NCBI GenBank assembly: GCA_021229015.1
Contig: CM037777.1
Span: 20,396,110 to 20,460,109 of the forward strand
DNA from: Solen grandis
Taxonomy: Eukaryota > Mollusca > Bivalvia > Adapedonta > Solenidae
Length of the DNA: 64,000 nt
Direction of reading: 5' to 3'
Made by a program: the position numbers and the translations under genes
Notes under the pieces: generated by a model
Told to the model about the DNA's origin: nothing
Databases searched by the model: none
Seen by the model: the letters and a program-made list of their open reading frames with translations, nothing else
Shown here: positions 57,641-64,000 of the stretch, in pieces
How the letters are laid out: the number at the start of each line of letters is the position of its first letter
How positions within the stretch are numbered: position 1 is the stretch's first letter

Positions 57641-57879
57641 TGCCGTAAATGACCAAATCAAGTCCGATCTTCAAAAATCTATTCATCATTAGAAAGAACT
57701 TTTCTAAAACTAAATCTTTTATTCATATATTGTTTATGAATTGTATTTTGATTTTGAGCTATTTCAAGCCGTTGATATACAATTATCCTAATATGACCTT
57801 GACCTTTACAATACATTTTTACTTTTTATATTATGTGACACTTATGAACATAGTTTTACATTAAATGTGAAAATTTCTA

Positions 57880-60800
57880 GATATTGAACTAAAAATAAAG
57901 TCAGGAGCTGCAAAAAAATCTTAACAGTCATGCTTTGATAAAATGTTGATTTTCGAAAATATTGGTTAAGTTTGACCGCGTACTGTGACATAACCATGCA
58001 TTTCCCGAATTCGCCACCCCATATATTTTGTGCGTTATGTCTTGTTAATCATATGCAACAAAACAAACTTTCTTTTATCTCAATTCAAATAAAAATGGGC
58101 ACTTTTTTTGTAGACTACTCTCATTTTCACTGTTTTTTGCGAGGTTCGAACATTCAACCTTCCGTAGTCAAAAGTCTTTTATACGCAGATTTTTGAACTA
58201 TCAAATTTGATTAGGCTTTTGACAAGGAACACAATGCAAAAAACCACATCTGAATCGGACCTCAAATAACAGAGTTATTAGCATTTGTTATTTTTTCAAA
58301 GCGCCCCCTAGCGGCAAAATAAGACAAAAAATTGATTAAAATTTTCTCAACGTTAGGATCAAGTTCAGATAAAACTGCATAAACAGTGAAATAATGATGA
58401 AGATTGAACAAAAAATAAAGTCAGGAGCAGCAAAAAAGAGGAAACATGTGGATATTCATTGTTTTTATAAGAGGATCAAACTTTGGACTGTGGTCATTTG
58501 ATCAAATGAAGTCCGATCTTCAAAACCTAAACACCATTGGAAAGATCTCTCACAAACTAAAACTTTTGTTCATATACTTTTATAAAATATTTTTAGATTT
58601 GGAGCTATTTTATGCCGATATAAATAATACTAATTGGTATATGACCTTGACCTTTGCATTATTATGCTTGATTTTTTTCTATGATTTTATTTGTTTTATA
58701 AAAATGCATTAAACAGTGAAATAGTGATGAAGATTGAACAAAAAATAAAGTCAGGAGCAGCAAAAAGAGGAAACATATGGATATACAATTGTTTGATAAG
58801 AGGATCAAACTTTGGACTGTGGTCATTTGATCAAATGAAGTCCGATCTTCAAAAAACTAAACACCAATGGAAAGATCTCTTCACAGCCTAAAACTTTTGT
58901 TCATATACTTTCTATAAAAATTTAAAAATCAGATGAGCTAAAATTGGAGCTATTTTATGCCGATATAAATAATACTAATTGGTATATGACCTTGACACTT
59001 TGCATATTATGGGTAATTTTTTTTCTATGGTTTATTTATTTTTTATAAAACTGCATTAACTGTGAAAATGATGAAGATTGAATAAAAAATAAAGTCAGGA
59101 GCTGCAAAAACCTTAAAAGTCATGCTTTTTTATAAATGTTGATTTTTCGAAAATATTGGTTTGTTTGACCGCGTACTGTGGACAAACCATGCATTTTCAA
59201 AATCGCCACACCATATATTTTGTGCGTATATGTCTTGCGATTCATATGCAACAAACAAAATTCTCCTATCTCATTCCTGAAAAACGTGGATAAATTTTTC
59301 GCAGACCTACCCTCATTTCACAGTTTTTTCGAGATTCGAAAATTCAACCTCCTGTAGCACGAAAGTTATATATACGCAACTTTTTGAAAATCTATCATTT
59401 TTATTAAGTTATGACAAGGAACGCAATGCAAAAAACCGCATTTCAATCGGACTTCAAATAACAGAGGTATTAGCCTTAGTCACTTTTACAAACGCCCCCT
59501 AGCGGCCAAAATTAAGACAAAATGAATTTTCTCGATTTTGGATCAAAATCAGATCTAGGAAAAAAAACTGGTAAAAAAATCGAAACTGTGACTTTTTCCC
59601 TATCTTTTTGATATGCCGTTCACAAAAAAGAGCCCGGAAAAATAATATAAAAAAAAAAAAAAAAAAATAAAAACAGAAGAAGAACAATAGGTTTTCGCAA
59701 GCGAATCCCGAAAACCTAACTAGAATCGCAATTAGAATTGGGCGATATCATCGGTTTTCGCAATTCAATCTCATTCTTTTCAAACTTTTGCAATTCACGA
59801 ATTGTATTACAAAAGCAAATAAATTTCTTTGGTGTGTTGATACTTAAAAATACAAAATTGTGCTTTTATGTAAAAAGGTTGCATAATATTGGTTTATTCA
59901 AGATAAAAAGTTTAAAGGGGGAAATTCGGTACAAAATTTGTTACAAAGTTTGAAGATGATTGCAAAAGAATTGTTTTTCATTACCACACAAAATCTGCAA
60001 AAGTCTATGAAGGTTAAAAACATTTATAACCTTCTATACCCCAGTAGAAAAAATCAGGTTTTTGGTCCTTAGATTTATCAAATTTTCGGGGCTTTCAACA
60101 AGAATTTCAACTTTCTTAGTTAAAACAACAAGAGTGGTCAGAAGACAAATAGTTTGGGGCCGTAAAAAAACACTTTTTTTTCTAAGATTTAAGTTTTTGA
60201 AAAGTAGGTAAAAACTCCAAGGTCAAGGTCACAAGCCAAAAGTCTAGTTCCCAAATGATAGATTTTGAATTGGGGTATCTACATTTTAAAATATCTAAGC
60301 TCTATCTCTTAGAATATAAAAAATATAAGCCAGGTTAAAGGTTTGTTCAGGACGACACGACGAAAATGCAGGGGGGGTTTAAACATTAGCTCTCCGGACT
60401 TTTTTTCCCAGATCAAGAAAAGTGCCCCTTAGCGGAATATGAAAAACAAAATTTTTTACATTGCAATTAGGTCTTAGAAATGCAGTAAATTAAGATGGTG
60501 ATATTTTGCCATGTTCTTAATTTTCGTGTATTTGGCCCTTAAAGGTGAAAGGGAATAGGCAATCATGTGTCTTTATGTCTTGGCCAAAAAAGGCGGGAAA
60601 AAAAGAAAACGTGGGCCCTATTGTTGTTATTTCGACTTTGGACAAAGCACGGAAAACACAAAATATGCCATGAATAATCTTTTGAGGTAACATACTGATT
60701 TAAGTTTTTTGATAAAGGATCAGACTTTGGACTGTTGTAATTGATTTAAAGAAGTCCCTTCTTCAAAAACTAACACCAATGGGAAAAGGGTCTCTTTTCC

Positions 60801-62400
60801 CAAACCTAAACTTTGTTCCCCTTTTTTATTTTATTTTTATAAAACATTTTTAGGTTTGAAGTATTTTGTGCCGATAAAAAAAATATCGGTATTAAGACCC
60901 TTGAACTTTGCATATTTTCATCGTTATTTACTATGAGTTTATTTATTATTTTTAAAAGCAATAAACAGTGAAAAAATGGATAAGAAGTGAAAAAAAAAAA
61001 GTCGTTTCCCGCAAAAAGAGGAAACATTCGGTTTACAATTGTTTGATAAAGGATTAAAAATTTTTACTGTGGTAATTTGATCAAAAGAAGTCCGATCTTC
61101 AATAACTAAACACCATGGAAAGATTCTTCACAAAACTAAAACTTTTGTTCTTTTACTTTTTTTTTAAAAAATTTTCAAATTTGGAGCTATTTGTGCCCAA
61201 AAAAATTTAAAAATATTTGGTTTAAAATGACATTGACTTTCATATTATGCTTGATTTTTTTTTTATGATTTTATTTGTTTTATAAAAATGCATAAACAGT
61301 GAAAAAAGGGTGAAGATTGAACAAAAAATAAAGTCAGGAGCAGCAAAAAAGAAGGAAAAATATGGTTTACAATTGTTTGATAAAAGGATCAAAATTTGGA
61401 CTGTGGTCATTTGATCAAATTTAAGTCCGATTTCAAAAACTAAACACCAATGGGAAGATCTCTTCACGGGCTAAAACTTTTGTTCATATATTTTTTTATA
61501 AAATATTTTCAGATTTGGAGCTATTTTTTGCCGATATAAATAATATAATTGGTATATGACCTTGACTTTGCATATTATGCTTGATTTTCTTCCTATGACT
61601 TTATTTGTTTATTAAAATGGGGTATAAAACAGTGAAATAATGAAAGAAGATTGAACAAAACATAAAGTCAGAGCAGCAAAAAAGAGGAAACATATGGATA
61701 AAACAAAAGTTTGATAAGAGGATCAAACTTTGGACTGTGGTCATTTGATCAAATGAAGTCCGATCTTCAAAAACCCAAACCAATGGAAAGAAACTCTTCA
61801 TAGATAAATTTTTGTTCTTATACTTTCTATAAAATTTTTTTAGATTTGGCAGTATTTTGAGCCGATAAAAATAATAATAATTGGTATATGACCTTGGACC
61901 TTTACATATTTGCTGGATTTTTTTTTCGGTGATTTTATTTGTTTATAAATATGCATAAACAGTTTGTAAATTATCGATGAAGATTGACAAAAAAAATAAG
62001 TCTGGAGGAAACAGTAAAAAAGTGAAACTTATGGATATACAATTGTTTGATAAGAGGATCAACTTTGGACTGTGGTCATGCTCAAATGAAGTCGACCTTC
62101 AAAAACTAAACATTAATGGATAGATTCTCTTCACAGGACTAAAACTTTTATTCATATTCTTTCTATAAATATTTTAGATTTGGAGCTATTTTAGCGATAT
62201 AAATAATAATAATTGGTTATGACCTTGACTTTGCTTATTATAGGTGATTTTTTTTATTGATTTTATTTGTTTTATAAAAAAATGCATTAACAGTGAAAAA
62301 ATGATGAAGATTGATAAAAATAAAATCAGGAGCTGCAATAACCTTAAAGCATGCGTTTAATAAAATGTTGATTGTTCGAAAATATTGGTTATGTTTGACC
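57880..62400. repeat. Satellite-like array, unit about 330 bp, with interruptions
   Basis: CAGTGAAATAATGATGAAGATTG-type starts recur at about 58,384, 58,711, 59,058, 60,965, 61,293, 61,628, 61,968 and 62,290, spaced 327-347 bp. Each unit has AAGTCAGGAGCAGCAAAAA, GGATCAAACTTTGGACTGTGG, GAAGTCCGATCTTCAAAAAC and ATATGACCTTGAC. Between 59.1 and 60.7 kb other repeat sequence interrupts. Confidence 0.85.
59690..59723 (+). repeat. Hairpin plus TAACTAG at a head-to-tail element junction
   Basis: Stem GGTTTTCG / CGAAAACC (59,690-59,697 and 59,709-59,716) followed by TAACTAG. The next bases, AATCGCAATTAG, are the start of another copy. This looks like a Helitron-type 3' end joined directly to a 5' end. 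Confidence 0.6.
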
Positions 62401-62939
62401 GCGAACTTAAAAATAGTAAAGTAAAGTCACACTTTTTTTTTTCTTTGTCTGTCCAATTTATAAAAAATATTGAAAAAAGTATTTGATTCTTATGTAACCC
62501 AAAGTTTTTTTAATTTTGTTGACTTATACTATAATAAAACGAATGTCAAAATGTTTTGAGGTGGTTTAATTGAAGCAATGACCCAAAATATTGTTAGTTC
62601 ACCCCATTGATCAAATTTCATTTTGTTGTAAAAGGAAAAGGAAAGTGTAGATTTTGATTCTTTTTGTTGAAAAATTTTGTTTTAGTGCGTGTTGTTGTTT
62701 TGGTTTTTAAAAATAAAAATTGTTGCATATTTTTTGTATTAAAAATTTAAAATTATTTTTTTTTAAAAATAAAGTTTTGTTTGTTCTGTAAAACCCGTTT
62801 GATTCAAAACCCATTGCCCATATTTTTTAATATTTTTTTTTTTTAAATTTTAGCAAACACTTTTTTTTTTTCCTTTGAAAAATTTTATACTATTTTTTTG
62901 GGCAGGTTTCATAAATACTTCCCCTTTTTTTTGCTACAG
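62401..62939. other. AT-rich stretch, no feature
   Basis: Homopolymer-rich sequence of doubtful accuracy; no gene or repeat unit recognised. Confidence 0.4.
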
Positions 62940-64000
62940 AGCACACGTGTCAAGGTGAGCTTTCTGATCCCCCTTTTGCCCGGCGTCCGTCGTCCGTGCG
63001 CCCCAGGCGTCAACAATTGTTCAAACAACATTCCTCCAAAAAGGCAGGCCAATTTGAAAAATATTTTGCAAAATGTTTTGGATGAAGTCTACTAAAGTTG
63101 TAAAAATGGTTGGTCCATCGAAAATTGGGTCAAGGAGAAAAATAGTTTAAAAATAAAAATTTAAAAAAATCTTTTTCCCTTAAAACCCACAAGGGCCCTA
63201 GCTTTTATTTTTGGTATGTGATTTTATGCTCTTCAGGATTGTAAAAAATTTGCCCCGGGGTAAAAAATGGCTCCCCCCAGGGGTCACTTGATTTAAATAG
63301 GCTAATATGGGGAAAAACTTGAAAAAATTTTTCTCCGAAAAAAAAGGCCCTAACCTTTTGATTTTTGGTTTTTGCTCTCTTATGGGCAAAACCAGATTGA
63401 AAAAATAATAGCCCTATGGTGATAAAGGGACCCGCACGGGGGTACGTTTTACAAAGTTTATAGAAAAATTTAAAAAAATTTTTTATCAGAATCCATAAGG
63501 CCCTAGAGCTTAATTTTGGTTTGTGCATTTTTAGGGGCCCACTCCCAAGATTTAAAATCATAGCCCTATGGTGAAAATGACCCGACCGGGGTCACTTGTT
63601 TTTAATAGATTTATATAGGAAAATCTTAAAAAATTTCTTCCATGAATGATAAGCTAGAGCTTAGAATTTTTGGTTTTTTTTTGATGAACATTCTTTTAGG
63701 GGGCCCTCCCAAGTTGTACAAATCATCCCCCTATGTTGAAAATGACCCGCCCCAGGGGTCATTGTTTATAGGGGTTATTGGGAAAAAAATTTTAAAAAAA
63801 TCTTCTTCATGAATCTAAGGCTGGCTTGTATTTGGTAGAAGCTCTCTTATGGGCACTACCAAGATTGTACAATCATACCCCTTTTGGTGATAATGCCCCC
63901 CCCCCCCCCCCACCAGGGGCCCCTTGTTTTACACAGGTTATTAGGAAAATTTTAAAAAATTTTTCTTTAGAATATAAGGCCCTGGCTTGATATTTGGTAT
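62940..64000 (+). mobile_element. Family A-like element, 5' end and about 165 bp tandem units (continues past window)
   Basis: 5' portion AGCACACGTGTCAAGGTGAGC followed by GGCGTCCGTCGTCCGTGCG and CGTCAACAATTGTTCAAACAA. About five units of roughly 150-165 bp follow (words AAGGCCCTAGAGCTTA, CCTATGGTGAAAATGACCCG, CAGGGGTCACTTG). The 3' end lies beyond the window. Confidence 0.6.

Noticed and set aside
63205..63561. 118-residue minus-strand ORF
   Set aside because: Spans two tandem repeat units and repeats itself; not a gene.

Overview
The window looks like animal nuclear DNA, most likely from a bivalve mollusc. This rests on expanded HSPA12-type Hsp70 genes with short conserved exons, tRNA-derived SINEs, Polinton/Maverick-like and DIRS-like elements, and dispersed repeats whose ends read AGCTCACC and GGGCCATCATGGCCCTCTTG, which I recognise from bivalve genomes. 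Only a small part is ordinary protein-coding sequence; most is mobile and repetitive DNA. LAYOUT: 1-2.1 kb holds a SINE and three weak candidate exons of an unidentified gene. 2.85-6.04 kb is a four-coding-exon HSPA12-like gene with one homopolymer frameshift. 6-14.3 kb is intergenic: one copy of a roughly 650 bp dispersed repeat, microsatellites, a second SINE, and a 32/36 bp minisatellite split by a hAT-like element. A second HSPA12-like gene starts at 14.36 kb; its matching exon 2 lies 17.9 kb away at 32.57 kb. The sequence between them, apparently one intron, contains a decayed Polinton-like element on the minus strand (protease, packaging-ATPase tail, small proteins). Inside that sits a second 4.7 kb Polinton-like element with inverted repeats of about 0.8 and 1.3 kb and a perfect 6 bp target duplication (17,667-22,395). 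The same intron then carries the inverted partner of the dispersed repeat, a nearly full-length LINE (25.3-30.3 kb), a 706 bp inverted-repeat element with an 8 bp target duplication and a P-loop fragment, a SINE remnant and a 102 bp tandem repeat. An assembly gap (100 N) follows exon 2. From 33 to 64 kb I find no intact gene, only one possible first exon at 34.93 kb. That half is nested repeats: short elements whose 3' ends are a hairpin followed by CTTG or CTAG (Helitron-like), a DIRS-like retroelement (gag, reverse transcriptase, RNase H, tyrosine recombinase) split by one of them, and tandem arrays with units of about 147, 170, 187 and 330 bp. QUALITY: from about 37 kb onward homopolymer-length differences and small indels are frequent, as expected of unpolished noisy long reads, so broken frames there cannot be taken as biological. 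The two Hsp70 genes probably act in stress or innate-immune responses, as is known for expanded bivalve HSPA12 families; nothing in the sequence shows the mobile elements cooperating with them.
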